This document shows, piece after piece, positions 18,401 through 29,900 of a stretch of 64,000 bases of DNA (position 1 is the stretch's first letter; every line of letters begins with the position of its first letter). A program made the translations under genes and the position numbers. Origin of the DNA: Impatiens glandulifera (lineage: Eukaryota > Streptophyta > Magnoliopsida > Ericales > Balsaminaceae); the NCBI RefSeq assembly GCF_907164915.1, contig NC_061862.1, forward strand, positions 61,529,910 to 61,593,909. The letters are read 5' to 3'. Under the pieces are notes generated by a model. It had not been told where the DNA came from, made no database searches, and saw only the letters and a list, made by a program, of their open reading frames with translations.

Positions 18401-21013
18401 GGCATTAAACTATTCCACTTGATATCAGAGAAGGGAAAATTTACATATTAACAGAATAACACAGAGAAGGATTAGCGTCAATATGAACCATATCAACCGT
18501 TGAAAATGACGACACAGTGAATGTAATCCCAATCCTAAGTTTAAGGCTTGGACAATTCCATTGCACTTAAACTTGGATCTCACAACTGTTATTGTGCTGA
18601 AAAGGTATCTTAACTCCAGAGTTAGTGATCATCTGACATCAAATCTGAATAATCTCTAGCTATATTCACTTTATACAGGTATGGAAATTATTACTTTGGG
18701 TAATGGTATGCCCTCCAACTATTTGCAATAGTAGTACTTCTGCTATTTCCACTTCCAACAAATCACTTTATTTACATACTATTCTACATGAGATTACGAA
18801 AAAAATATAAATGTTGTCCGGTTTTCTGCTGATAACAATGTTTTCTTTGAATTTCATCCTGATTGTTGCATTGTGAAGGATCAGGACTACTCCAAGGCAT
18901 TCTTTTGTTGCCTTGCCACACGCTCATCTTCCTCCACATGGCACCACTGCCTAGAACATCTGTCTACAACAACGACAACTTATGTTTTTTCTTAGAACGC
19001 TGGGTTCCGCAACTCTTTCGGAGTGCGACTAATCCCCGCGGGTTAAGCACATAGCCCGCAAATACACTCAACTTATGTTTGATCTCACTTTCACTACTAG
19101 TGTTAGGTAGTCAATGTCAGTTTGAAACGACGCATACAGAATTATTCTCATTATCTTTGTTGCAAACTTTAGCACCATTGGATTTGATACATTATGATGT
19201 TTGGGGACCTGCACCTTATTTCTCCTCCATTGGTTTTCGGTTTTCTCTATTTTGTTTTACTTGTGGATGACTACAATAGATTTACTTGGATATATCCGCT
19301 CAAACAAAAATATTTCTAGAAACTGAATACAGTTAAAAATCAGTTCACTCGTAGCATTATGATACTATAAACTGACAAGGGCAGTGAATACGGTAATCTC
19401 GCAATGCTGAAAAAATTAAATGAATTTAACATCGGTTGTCTTGCTCACATGCCAGTGAACTTGTCCATTGAAGCGTTAGTAACAAGTATTTATCTTATTA
19501 ACCGACTTCCATCTCAGACATACTTTTTGGTCATCACCAAATTATACTAGGCTGAAAAGGTTTATCCACTAACTCGACCCTACAATTTAGTACAAGCTAG
19601 ATTTCAAGACTACTACGTGTTGCTGTAATGGCTATAGTTTCTTGCAGAAAGGCTATTGTACTCTATTGACTGCACGAATTCCGCTACTGTCGCAGTTCCA
19701 TCTGATACAAGAATTGTAGAAGAGATTGTGTCTTTGACACTTGTTGTCAAGTCTCCTCCTGAATTCGGTACTCCCATCACCAGTTTCTAATCTAACATCT
19801 GAAGTCCCCCAAAGTCTCATCTACTTGGTCACCACTCCGACCCCAACATGATTTACTCACTCTATGGTCATGCAAAACAAATCCAGATCTTTGCCTCTCA
19901 GTCACTCTCATTATTATCACTTTCACTTCTTAACAAACATCTTTTACAATTGCAAACCAAGACCCTACATAGCACTCTGCCATGTTGAGTCAATATAATG
20001 TTTTACTTCATAATCATACATGGTCACATGTTACCCATTCTCCGTGTCTCCTTGCCCACACCTCTGTTCCTATGGCTGCTAATCACGTATTTCATTCTCA
20101 CACAAAACACACTGAGATAGATTTTCAATTTGTTCGTGAACGAGTTACTCAGGAATCCTTACTTATTCAGTATATCTCAACTAACAACCAGATTGTGGAT
20201 GTTCTTATAAAACTGTTATCCTCTCATCAATTTGTTTTAGGACAAGCTCACAGTTTGTGACTCGCTATTTTGCTCAAGGGATGTTAAAGAACATCCTGAG
20301 TCCACTCATTAACTAAATGATTTTGATTCGGGTCGGGTCAAGACGAGAAGACCAAGGGCTCCTCCCCTGATTTCAGCAATCTGATACGTTACTTTACAGT
20401 GTTTCTAATTTCTAGCTATGTGAGATTATTTATCAATTCAATATCTATATGTAGCTGATAGGCACAATAATTCACTCATAAAACAATTACAAAGATAAAA
20501 ATCAAGACTTTGGCAGAGCAAAATCTGCTCCCCAATTAATCTTGTTCTGTTTACAGGTACGTTTTTACTATTTGAATGACTCCAATTCAGTTCCACTGGC
20601 CTAACAACTTAGACAAATCCGGTATCTTTTGCTCTCACTTACAGCCAAATCATGGAGATCTGGGATCAATAATAATTTGATAATCGACATATTGACAGAA
20701 ATGATAAATACACTACACTCGAGATCCAAGGGATTACCCAGTAGGGATCGAAATTGATAGCTAAGCAAAGAACAAACAAACAAACAAACAAGAGTAGAGA
20801 AGGGATGGAGGTTACTGACTTGATAAGTAATTCGTCGAGGAGAGACTGCTCCTCGGTGGACCACTCGGCGGAGAGACCAGGATTATGCCGCAAAGCGTTC
20901 TGAGTTGCTCCTGTAGCGGAAGTGTCCTGCGGCACCGAACAACCGTTAGTGGCGGCGCCATTCGCATTAGCTGAATCTTGCCCGCTTCCGCACGCGTTGG
21001 CGCTGGCAGCCAT
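12464..21013 (-). CDS. DUF3755 protein (At3g07565-like), SANT-like N-terminus
   Basis: Seven exons join in frame: 21013-20820, 17461-17362, 16214-16155, 15152-15035, 13957-13875, 13196-13135, 12575-12464. All junctions are GT-AG and the product is 242 residues. After a disordered Ala/Asn/Ser-rich start, residues 44-97 hold the conserved block beginning NPGLSAEWSTEEQ and ending VRDVALRCRWMT, which resembles a SANT/Myb helix bundle. A basic stretch follows (KKENGKRRKEDHARKSKEKK, 98-117), probably a nuclear localisation signal. Further family blocks are DDGISFNAIGGVTGQLLEQN, DNINLFCQARNSILSVLN and, near the end, MPPLPVKINEELANSILPR. The family is plant-wide and of poorly defined, presumably nuclear, function. 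Intron 1 (17462-20819) carries a decayed Copia element. A GA-repeat lies at 21143-21165 in the leader. Family identity is firm; role is not. Confidence 0.88.
13449..13610. repeat. Three copies of a 40-bp segment in DUF3755 intron 5
   Basis: The segment beginning AAATTATTGAATTCTAAATA and ending TTTTGCATTCAAAT occurs at about 13449-13488, 13533-13573 and 13574-13610. The last two copies are directly adjacent; the first is separated by 45 bases that include a TCTCTGTTTGGACAGAGA inverted repeat. This looks like local segmental duplication within the intron. Confidence 0.8.
15265..15950. other. Unassigned part of DUF3755 intron 3
   Basis: This stretch contains two related motifs, ATGGGTATGGGTATGACCCG near 15430 and AAAATGGGTATAACCTGC near 15757, and repeated AAAATACATATT/AAAATACCCGTT stretches. 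It may be a decayed duplication. No coding content or element ends were recognised. Confidence 0.3.
16641..16850. repeat. About 2.5 copies of an 85-bp tandem repeat in DUF3755 intron 2
   Basis: Units start at 16641, 16726 and 16810 with AAATCCCATATAGCTTCAAC or close variants. They share TTTAACTGTCGCTAACATAT and TACCTTGTTGGTTTG. Spacings are 85 and 84 bases; the third unit decays after about 40 bases. A simple tandem duplication within an intron. Confidence 0.85.
18047..18417 (+). repeat. 5' LTR of the intronic Copia element
   Basis: It begins TGTTAGACTCTCTTAAAGG and ends near ATTCCA at 18417, two bases before the initiator-Met primer-binding site. Compared with the right LTR it has several indels, so the insertion is old. 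Confidence 0.7.
18420..18431 (+). other. Primer-binding site of the intronic Copia element
   Basis: TGATATCAGAGA differs by two bases from TGGTATCAGAGC, the stretch complementary to the 3' end of initiator tRNA-Met used by most plant Copia elements. It sits directly inside the left LTR. Confidence 0.65.
18848..19330 (+). pseudogene. Copia pre-integrase and integrase scraps
   Basis: A frame near 18930 reads SSSTWHHCLEHLS, matching the WHxRLGH pre-integrase zinc-binding motif. After a SINE insertion (18988-19068), the frame at 19142-19270 has LAPLDLIHYDVWGPAP, the start of a Copia integrase core. Shifted by one frame, VDDYNRFTWIYPLKQK follows. Stops and frameshifts abound, and the DDE motif cannot be completed. 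Confidence 0.7.
18988..19068 (-). mobile_element. Short SINE insertion with 12-bp target duplications
   Basis: The 81-bp body is bounded by exact direct repeats CAACTTATGTTT at 18976-18987 and 19069-19080. The run of T at its left edge is a poly(A) tail on the minus strand. Its minus-strand sequence GTATTTGCGGGCTATGTGCT matches the tail of the SINE at 30929-31080 (GTGTTTGCGGGCTACATACT). It is 5'-truncated and lacks the tRNA-like head. Confidence 0.8.
19982..20260 (+). pseudogene. Copia RNase H C-terminus remnant
   Basis: The frame contains HTKHTEIDFQFVRERVTQE and STNNQIVDVLIKLLSS, matching the conserved end of Copia RNase H (RTKHIEIDxHFVRE and DQxADIxTKxL). Reverse transcriptase and the N-terminal RNase H are missing upstream. 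It ends just before the right LTR at 20282. Confidence 0.75.
20282..20595 (+). repeat. 3' LTR of the intronic Copia element
   Basis: It starts TGTTAAAGAACATCCTGAGT after CTCAAGGGA, a weak polypurine tract, and ends near GTTCCA at 20595. It is about 57 bases shorter than the left LTR through several deletions. Confidence 0.7.
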
Positions 21014-21429
21014 CTAATCAATCAATCAATCCTAAATTGCAGTTAAAATCTGAAATTCCTTCAATTTCTACTCTCTAGTCGGTCTTTCTGGCTAAGTCCT
21101 AAAAGCGAATATCTATATCTATATAAAATATGTATGTATGCAGAGGGAGAGAGAGAGAGAGAAAGATGTATGGGCTGGGAATTGAGAGCAGAGCTGAGAA
21201 CAGTGCGAGAATTAATCTCGATTAAAGTAAGAGAAAGACGAGACTGGAGAGGTAAAAGAGAAGAAAATGTGTACGGAACGGAACTCTTGGAGCTTGTTTG
21301 ATCTTTGTTTATTTGGAATTTTGTAAAATTTAAAAAAAAAACTTGACGTTAAAAATGATAAAATAAAAATGTTTGAGCACATCCAAAAAAAATAAATAAA
21401 TAAATAAAAATAAAAAATGTTACTCAATA

Positions 21430-22480
21430 GGTTATCGAACTTGTAAGTTTTCGAGAAAAACAATTAACTCTCCGACAGACTCTACAGACTTTTCAGAATG
21501 AATCTCATAAACCATCATAATAATAGCATTACGAATCAAACGACTATGATCAATGAAAGTTTGACGATTTCTCTCTAACCAGATAGTTCACCAAAAAATA
21601 ATTTGAATGATAACACAATTGTGTAGGTTTGTCATATTAGCCGTATCAATCCAAATTTCTCAACTACTCAAAGACTTGGGTATCACCCAATGAATCTCAA
21701 TGATGTTAGAATTATCCTAATTATATCCTAATTTAATGTGTGAGAAATTAAAATCTGAATAGCAGAAGGGTACCTTAATTTGATGAATCATGAATCTTCT
21801 CTTTCTTAGACTTTGCATGGATGTAATGATTCTTTAATATTTTATTTCCTTAGACTTTCCTTATATGAAATGGTTCTTCCATTTGATGAATACGTCAATA
21901 TTTCTCTCTTTGTTGATGGGGACGCAAAAAAGAATTGTCCGTACTTCAAATGGGGACCGTTACCGTTATATATAACCAAAATTAAGTTAGTTATTATAGT
22001 TAGGTTATTTCTATTTCAGCCCCTTCATAAAATTAGAAATGTCACTTAAGTATCTTCACTTTATATTAATGACAAATACATGCATAAGTCATAAACTTAA
22101 TCACATTAGATCACATTATTTTGGCTTATATTAAATATGACATTTGCACAATTATTTATTATACTAGTGACCCTAAAAATTCCAACAAATTATACTCCAC
22201 AAAAGATTTTAGATACTAGTTAACTCTAGACAATACAAAAGTAAGTGAGTTGCTGATTCAACCTTTTCGTGACACATACAACAACGACTAACCATAATAC
22301 ACTATTTTTTCATGCACATATTATCCGTAAGAATTTCACCGTGAATAACGCACCATCCAAAAAACGAGATCTTAGATAGAATCTTTGACTCTCAAAGTTT
22401 CTCCCAACAAAAATGAACCCATCTTAGCTAACAACATATAGCAATGCCCACATTAAAACTATTAATGTTTTGTGAATGCA
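21430..22480 (-). pseudogene. LINE ORF2 C-terminal remnant (zf-RVT region)
   Basis: On the minus strand the right part (22480-22200) gives a zinc-binding RT C-terminus with many stops, including MGSFLLGE and a CCMCHEK-like cysteine pair. The left part (21703-21440) reads IHWVIPKSLSS and TIWLERNRQTFIDHS, typical of the end of plant L1-type ORF2. The two halves are separated by the solo LTR at 21704-22187, which inserted later. The element is long dead. Confidence 0.65.
21704..22187. mobile_element. Solo LTR inserted in a LINE remnant
   Basis: The 484-bp segment starts TGTTAGAATT and ends AAATTCCAACA, the TG...CA ends of an LTR. Flanking 5-bp sequences AATGA (21699-21703) and AATTA (22188-22192) differ at one base. 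LINE coding sequence resumes on each side. No internal retrotransposon region is present, so this is most simply a solo LTR left by recombination. Confidence 0.7.
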
Positions 22481-22499
22481 TAACGTCATGTTCAAATGG

Positions 22500-24313
22500 A
22501 AACACTTGTTTGCGTCATAAAAAAAATAAACTTTTTTACGAGACAAACTTTCCATAATGTTTAATCTTTTTCTATATTTAATTCGGCTAGAGAAACCACT
22601 CGATCGAGGATATATAAGTAATGTTAGTATTTGAATTCTATAAGATTCAAATTAAATTACAATTCAATTTATATGTTTAAAATTATTGTCTTCTCATTTT
22701 TATTTTTTTAGAAAACAATTTAGCACAATTTTATTAAGAAACTCATAAAGTGGGAAGGTCAATAAATTTTTTTTGAAGGGTAATAATCAAACAACGATAC
22801 AATCAAATACTACAATATAACGTTCACAATCTTTGTTGTTATTTTCATATTCACTTATGATGTTACTTTCTTTCGCATCACCTTCCTACTTTATATTTTA
22901 CTAAAGATGATTGAATTGTAATTTTTATTTTATTATTCATTAATACTAACATAAACAAAAGTCCAATTTAGTATTAATAGTTAATTGTATCAAATTTATT
23001 TTGAAAAAGAAAAGAAAAAATGATATGCTAGATGTACATAAAAATAAATTAAAATTACAATGAAATAGTGAGAAAAATGTATTTAAAGATTAGTGTACAT
23101 ATATTAATTTTATTAGAATTGTAATTGATATTTGAATTATAATTCATTATTCTTAAAATTAAACAAACAATAATATTGAAATTTTTTAACGTATTTGGTT
23201 GTTTACTTGTATTTAAGTTGACAGTGTTTTAACTTTCTTGGCATCAATATCTTGCGTGTTTCATAAACTTATTTATAATATCTTTTAATTTATTCGTTCA
23301 AATTTGAACTCATTTAATTAAGCTCACTGCCTCATTTGATTCGACATTTATAAGTCGTGTATGAGCGTTTGCGTAATAAGCTGCTACAGCAACTTTGAGT
23401 AATAATAAGTTTACGCAAAAAATTATAATAAAACACACTTTTACGTTTAAACTCAATTTTCTCTCTACCTCCCTTCTTAGCGTTTAAGATTATAATCACA
23501 GCGTTTTTCTTTATAATCATTTTTAAATATTTTTTATTCATTATCTCCTATCTATTTCATTTATTTCTAATCATTTTATTCATTCTCACTCATCTATTCC
23601 ATATATTTATAATATTTTTATATGTTTATATAAAATTATGATACTAAAAAAATATACATTTAAATATATTTTATTTATTATTTATAATATGTATATCTTA
23701 ATATATAAAATAATTAAGTAAAATATGAAATATAAATATACTGCTTTTTTTATTTATAATTATAGTTTTAAAAATCAAATTAGCTTTAAGTAATTATTTA
23801 AAAGTATCGACGTGACCAAATGAATGATAATACGAATAGAGTGAGAGAGCCCGAAAATGAATTGACAATTGAAATATAGGGTTAGAGAGTGTTGAATGGT
23901 GAAAAATATATATAATAATAATAAATTATTTTCTTTATTCATATCATTTATTTTAAAATATATTATTTTTTAATTTAAATTAATTATTAATATTTAAAAG
24001 TATATATTAACAAAAAAAATATATAAATTAATATATTAATATAATTTATTTTTAAATATATACTTATTTTTTAATTTAAATCATTTATTAATATTTAAAA
24101 TTAAATTAATAAATATAGAGTATATATAACATTATATATATAATATTAATTATTAAATAATATTATAAATATAAAAAATAAATATGTTGGGCAGATAATT
24201 CAAACATACCCAAATTTAATGATTAAATAAGCTAAAATTATAACCCTAAATATTATTTATTCAAAATAAGAGTTTGTTTGATATTTGAGTATTAGGATAA
24301 AACCCTAAACTAG
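22500..24313. other. AT-rich intergenic DNA
   Basis: No gene is supported. Around 22700-22745 the sequence AAAACAATTTAGCACAATTT resembles the 3'-end region of the LINE at 26945-26970, suggesting a further LINE tail. The remainder is low-complexity A/T with short TA runs. Confidence 0.4.
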
Positions 24314-24577
24314 GGTTTTGTTCGGATTGGGGTTATTGTAATAACTTAGAGGGGGAAATAAATAATGTTTGGTGATGATTTTGAGGTAATGAGAATATTT
24401 TTGATAAAATTACTTAAAAGGTATTGAAAATAATAATAAAATAATAAATAGTAATTTAAAATAAATGGTATTTTAGTATTTGGTGTAATGAACTGAGTAA
24501 TGTGATTGATAAGAGGTTTAGTACAAAAAATGTTTGAGTGGGTTGAGTAATTTAAATAACCCCAACCGAACAAGGCC
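24314..24577 (-). repeat. Tourist-like MITE, copy 1
   Basis: The right end on the minus strand begins GGCCTTGTTCGGTTGGGGTT and the left end on the plus strand begins GGTTTTGTTCGGATTGGGGT. These are inverted terminal repeats of about 25 bp enclosing AT-rich DNA, 264 bp in all. The terminal GGCCTTGTTCGG fits Tourist/PIF-Harbinger MITEs. A second copy at 48982-49234 lies in the opposite orientation and shares the interior. Confidence 0.8.
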
Positions 24578-25087
24578 TATGTTTTTATCTCAAAAACACA
24601 ATCATTATATCAACTATCTACTCAATCATTTTTATTAATTTAAATACCAAAATTATTTTCTAATTAAATAATTTATTTTATATTAATATATATATAATAT
24701 TTATTTAATTATATTAAAAAAATTATATTAATTACATTAAATAAATTAATTTATGGGTTTGTATGGATCAAAATATCCTTATTTTTTTCTCTTTAATTTA
24801 TATTAAATGATAAATTAATTTTAAATAATTAAATGAATGATAATTTTAGTATTTTTATAGATAAAAAGAGTGATTAGATGTAAGGATGTTAATTATTATT
24901 CGTCAGTAGTTTTCTATTTAAATTGCTCTGATACAGCGGTTTTTCCCTAGTTTAATAGGTAGTTGACTAAGAATGAGGCGGTGATGATATTTGTGTTACT
25001 ACCTCGATTTCACATTGATTCTACCATAAACACTAATAAATATAATTAAATATATAAATTCACAAGTATACTTATTTATTATCCATA

Positions 25088-25538
25088 TCTATATATATAT
25101 AATGATGCTTAATTTTTAAAGTGTCCGGATTGCCGGGTCGAGAGCTGTGGTTAATTTGGATACTTGGGTCGGATTGTGGGTTGACCCGTTTTTAAATTTA
25201 AAACGGTTAAAAATAAAATTAAAAATGCTAGAGGTATGTTTCGAACTTGCAACCTAACAAAACAAGTACAACTCTTTAACCAACTAGGCTACAAAGACTT
25301 TATATTTTAAATTCAACACCAAATTTGATAAACGCGGGACGTTTTAACATTAATATAAGTTCAACTTTTTAACTAACTAATATATAATGATGTTGAGTAA
25401 ATGGATACTTGGGTCGGATTATGTGTTGACCCACCCATAAATTTAAAACGGTTAAAAATAAAATTAAAAATGTTATCCGTAATTTTTTTCACGGTTTTTT
25501 ATATTATTACTCGTGCAAATGCACGGGCTAAATGCTAG
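25088..25538 (+). mobile_element. Non-autonomous Helitron-like element
   Basis: The right end has the hairpin CGTGCAAATGCACG followed nine bases later by CTAG and then T, the 3' terminus expected of a Helitron (hairpin plus CTRR, inserted before T). The left end TCTATATATATATAATGATG begins with TC after A, as a Helitron 5' end should. No coding sequence is present. Related 5' ends occur at 25545-25775 and 33720-33976, both on the other strand. The exact 5' base is uncertain by a few positions because of the TA run. Confidence 0.65.
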
Positions 25539-25544
25539 TTTTAA

Positions 25545-25775
25545 TAAAATGTTGTACTTGTTTTTGTTAGGTTGCAAATTTGAAACATACATATATCATT
25601 TTTTATTTTATTTTTAACCGTTTTAAGTTTATGGGCGGGTCAACTCACAATCCAACTCAAATATTCATTTACTCTCATATATATATATATATATATATTC
25701 AAATTAACCACAGTTCTCAACCCGACAATCCGGACACTTTAAAAATTAAGTATTATATATATATATATATATATA
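25545..25775 (-). mobile_element. Second, inverted Helitron-like 5' segment
   Basis: On the minus strand this repeats the 5' part of the neighbouring element: ACTTAATTTTTAAAGTGTCC, then GTGGTTAATTTG, GAGTTGACCCGCCC and AACCTAACAAAAACAAGTAC. With 25088-25538 it makes a foldback of some 690 bp with arms of about 170-200 bp. It contains a TA run at 25677-25699. The 3' hairpin is absent, so it is truncated where it meets the first copy. Confidence 0.6.
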
Positions 25776-26130
25776 TTATATTATATTATTTATAGATATT
25801 GCAGTTTTGTTTCTTATTTAAATATATATAAATAATAGGATAGTAAGGAGTACTCTTCATTTTACTTGTAAAAATCTTGTATATTTAATTATGAGTAATT
25901 AATTCACAACATAATAATAATATAACATCTTTCTTTTTTATTTCTCTCTTAATCTTTTTAGCAATTTGTTTATCTTACTCTAAATTTAATTTTCCACACT
26001 TAGATTTAACATTGTATCAGAGTAAAATGTGATGAAGGCTAAAAAGAAAACAACTCATTTGTCTTCGAGGATTTACTCGACGAATAGAAAGAAGTTTATA
26101 AATTTAACTTAAACAACGAAAGTGAATCAT

Positions 26131-26190
26131 CAAACAATTCGATTCAAGAACATCCAAGAACAAACAATTCGATTCAAGAACATCCAAGAA
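26131..26190. repeat. Exact 30-bp tandem duplication
   Basis: CAAACAATTCGATTCAAGAA followed by CATCCAAGAA occurs twice back to back without a mismatch, and a third partial copy begins at 26191. It lies inside the decayed LTR element. Its perfect identity means it is far younger than its host. Confidence 0.9.
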
Positions 26191-26886
26191 CAATCAATTC
26201 AAAGGAAAACTCAAATGATAACCACTTATTTGACTTCAACGATTTACTTGACGGATAAAAAAAGTTCGTAAAACATAATTTCATCAATGAAAATGAATCA
26301 TCAAACCATTTAATTCAAGATCCAAGAATTGTGATCAATAAATTATGGATGATTACAAAATATTCAAAAAAAAAATGTTTCAAAATAGTGAATAGGAAGA
26401 AAAGAATTTTTTTTTAGAAAAAACAAGTAAATATTCTAACTATAATTAATATTTTTGTTTTCTTTTGAATAGAATGAGCACAAATATTTTTAACAAAACA
26501 AATCGTATTTGTAATGATATTTTTTTTACTAAAACAAAATAATTTTTTACTTGACAAATGGATCAAATAAAATCATTCATGAAATTAAAAATATAAAATT
26601 ATTTTGATTTGATTCAAATTATTGGAGACATAAAAAAAAACTCTAACTTATATTTTATACATATTGATAATTATATATACAAGATTTACATGAATATTTA
26701 TTTTCAAGAAAATCAAGTTTGGTATTTTTTCAGTTAAAAATTAATTTGACTTCAATATTAAAATAAAAAAATAATAATAATGACATATTAAACAAATTCA
26801 AAACAATATTTATAATTAAAGACTACAGTCAAAAAGTTAAAACTGATAATCAATATTTTGTGCATGTTCAATACTGTTGTTAGGCT

Positions 26887-26888
<2 letters not shown>

Positions 26889-26943
<55 letters not shown>

Positions 26944-29900
26944 AAAAACAGCTTAGTGCCATTTCATTAAAAAAACCCAAAAAAGGGAAAAAAATACAAA
27001 AGTTTAAGATCAGATCTAGACAATTTCTAGATTTGACAATGAAACAATAATTGAATTACAGACAATAACAATAATCAATTAGCGCCTACAACGTTTTTAC
27101 TTTTATTTTACTTGTGACCTTCTCAAACGAAATATCCCATATATGGCAGAGCTTTCTATTCTCTTCATTCCTTTCGATTCCTCTCCAGGATTGAATGAGT
27201 GCATTTCCATATGAAGTTATATCTCTCCAAATATTTTCAGTGGTTCTACTTCTTCCACTGTGAGTTCTTGAATTTCTTTCTTTCCAGATATTGTAGATTA
27301 CTGCTCCAAAGTAGCATTTCAACATACTTACATAGAAGGATCTTCCTTTTGCTTTATTCTTCATCCACTCTTGGATTTTTCCCCCTATTCTTGGAAAGTT
27401 GATGATGTTCATGTTTGCAGCATACATCCTCCAGATTTGTATTACAAAAGAGCATTCCCCAAATAAATGGTTTATGCTTTCCTCAACTCCCGAACATAGG
27501 ACACAGTTGATATCAGGAATGTTTATATATTTTCGAATTATGTCTTTTGTTGTCAACCTTTTCCTGTATACCAGCCAGAGAATAAATTGGTGACGAGGAA
27601 TAATCTTTGGAGACCATACCACATTATGCCAATCTACCTTCTGTCCTCTTGTTCTAACCATTTCCCATGCCTTTCCTGTAATAAACTTCTCATTGCTTTC
27701 TGTTTTCCAGCTTATTTCATCATTATTTTCATTAAGTTGCTTCTGCCTCATTAGGTTTAGGATTGTATCACCTTCTGGAATACGCCTCAAAAGTGAATCA
27801 CATCTACCTTCATATACGTCTCTAAATGAGTACTTGATGTATTCTTTTCTAACTATGTTTCCTTGCATTTCTTCTTTAAATATATTGGGAATATTATCCA
27901 GCCAAGGATCATGCCAGAATAGTACCCCTCTTCCATTTCCAATTGTGGTTTTCACCATTTGAAAGACATCTTTTCTTGTTTTTAGGATTTTCTTCAATGA
28001 CCATGTCATTCTTTCGTTGATGCTTAGTGTCCAGATACTCTGCTCTTCTTTCATAAATCTTGTATGCACCCATTTGACCCATAGGGAGTCCGCTTTTTGC
28101 TCCAACTCCCATAAGCTCTTGATGGTGAGGGCTTTGTTCCATTCAACACAACTTTTTATTCCTAATCCTCCTTCTTCTATGGGAGTGCAAACATCCTCCC
28201 ATTTGACTTTTTCCCCCTCTGCCTTGTGTTCCCCATATGTAGTCTCTCATGATTCTATCGAGTTCAACCATTACTTTCTTTGGGATGACTATCTGTTGTG
28301 CCCAGTAGCCAATAATTCCAAAAATGACTCTTTTAACGAGCTCGATTCTACCTGCATAAGACAGTTTTTTCGCAGCCCAACCCAAAACAGAATTTCTAAC
28401 CTTTTCTACCAGTTGTCTAAAGTGATTGTATCGGAGTTGTTTTGATGACAGGGGTACTCCAAGGTATTTCACTGGTAGTTCACCTTCCTTGATTCCCATA
28501 ATATTGAAAATGTTTTCTTTCCTTTCTTCATTAACCCCTCCATAGAAAGCCTGACTTTTGTCCTCATTGATGTATAGACCTGTAATACTCGAAAAGATTG
28601 TTAGAGCTTCTTTGATTATACTAACAGATTCAACATCCGCATAAGCCACAAAAAATAGATCATCTACAAAACATATATGGGTTATTTCTTCTTCTTTGCA
28701 GTACAAGTGAAATTTGAAATGATGACTTCTTAGAAGCATTTTTAAAATGCAGTCAAGAATTTCCATTATTAAGACGAATAGGTAAGGAGATATAGGGTCT
28801 CTTTGCCTTACTCCCCTTTCACCCTTGAAAAAGCCTCCATGAATATCATTCACGCTCACAACAAAGTGAGGAGTGGAAACACATTGCATAATCCAATCAA
28901 TGAAAATAATTGGAAAACCTGCAGTAAGGAGGAATTCGTGGATTGATCCCCATCTGATCGAGTCAAAAGCTTTTTTAATGTCAATTTTGAAAGCCACGCG
29001 TGGCGATATGTTTTTCTTTCCATATCCATTCAATAAGCTCTGCATGAGTAGGATGTTATGGGAAATAGAACGTTTGGGAATAAATGCTGATTGCCCTAAT
29101 CCTACAAGTTTATCAATAACTGTTTTCAAACGTTGCGAAATAATTTTTGAAATAATTTTATAAATAACATTGCAACATGAAATAGGACGAAAGTCTTGAA
29201 TTTTTTCCGGAATTGAATTCTTAGGAATCAAATTCAACACAGTGACGTTCCATTGCTTCAACATTTTCCTGTTTTGGAAGAATTCCAAAACCCCTTCGCT
29301 TACATCTTTACCCACTATTTCTCAGTTTTCTTTGAAGAAGTTCGCGTTGAAACCATCTGGCCCTGGGCTTTTATCCCCTTTTATCGAAAACACAGCTTTT
29401 CTAACTTCTTCCATACTGACTCTTGTAATCAATTTGTTACCACTTTCTTCACTGATTTTCCTTTGCACAATCTGTTGAAGCAATCTTCGGTTGTCCTCTA
29501 TTATTGTGTTAGTTTCTATTCCAATCAGCTCTTTGTAGAAACTTATTGCTTCCTCATGAACTGCCTTTTGTCCCTGTAAAACATCTCCATTTGAGTTTGT
29601 GAGCCTTAAGACCTGATTTCTGAAATTCCTTGATGAACATTTTTTATAGAAGAAAGAAGTATTCTTGTCTCCTAATGAAAGCCAATTTTCTCTAGATTTT
29701 TGTTTAGCAAAACTTTCCTCTTTAGAATAGAGGTCTCTGAATCGCGTAAGAGCCTCTTTTTCCTCTTCCCTGTTATAAGGTAGATTTGGGGCTCTTAGTG
29801 CTTTGCTTTGTATTTCCTCTAGTTTCGTTCTGGCTTCCTCTACTCTTTTAGAAATCCCACTATATTTTTTCCGGTCTAGTTTATTCAGCTTCCCTTTCAG

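Larger units (their letters stand above)
18047..20595 (+). mobile_element. Internally deleted Copia element in DUF3755 intron 1
   Basis: Diverged LTRs lie at 18047-18417 and 20282-20595. They share an ACATCCT-AGTC start, a TCAATATCTATATGTAGCTG-like middle and AAGACTTTGGCAGAGCAAA. A primer-binding-like TGATATCAGAGA follows the left LTR at 18420. The 1.86-kb interior keeps scraps of pre-integrase, integrase and RNase H, while most of gag and all of the reverse transcriptase are gone. It lies antisense to the host gene and ends 225 bases from the exon 1 donor. Five-base flanks (TTTTG and CTGGC) do not match, so the target duplication is lost or the edges have moved. Confidence 0.8.

Noticed and set aside
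24298..24318. AAACCCTAAACTAGGGTTT as an interstitial telomere
   Set aside because: Only one unit in each direction is present, at the edge of a MITE. The AAACCCTAA near 4003 is also single. A telo-box by chance is sufficient explanation.
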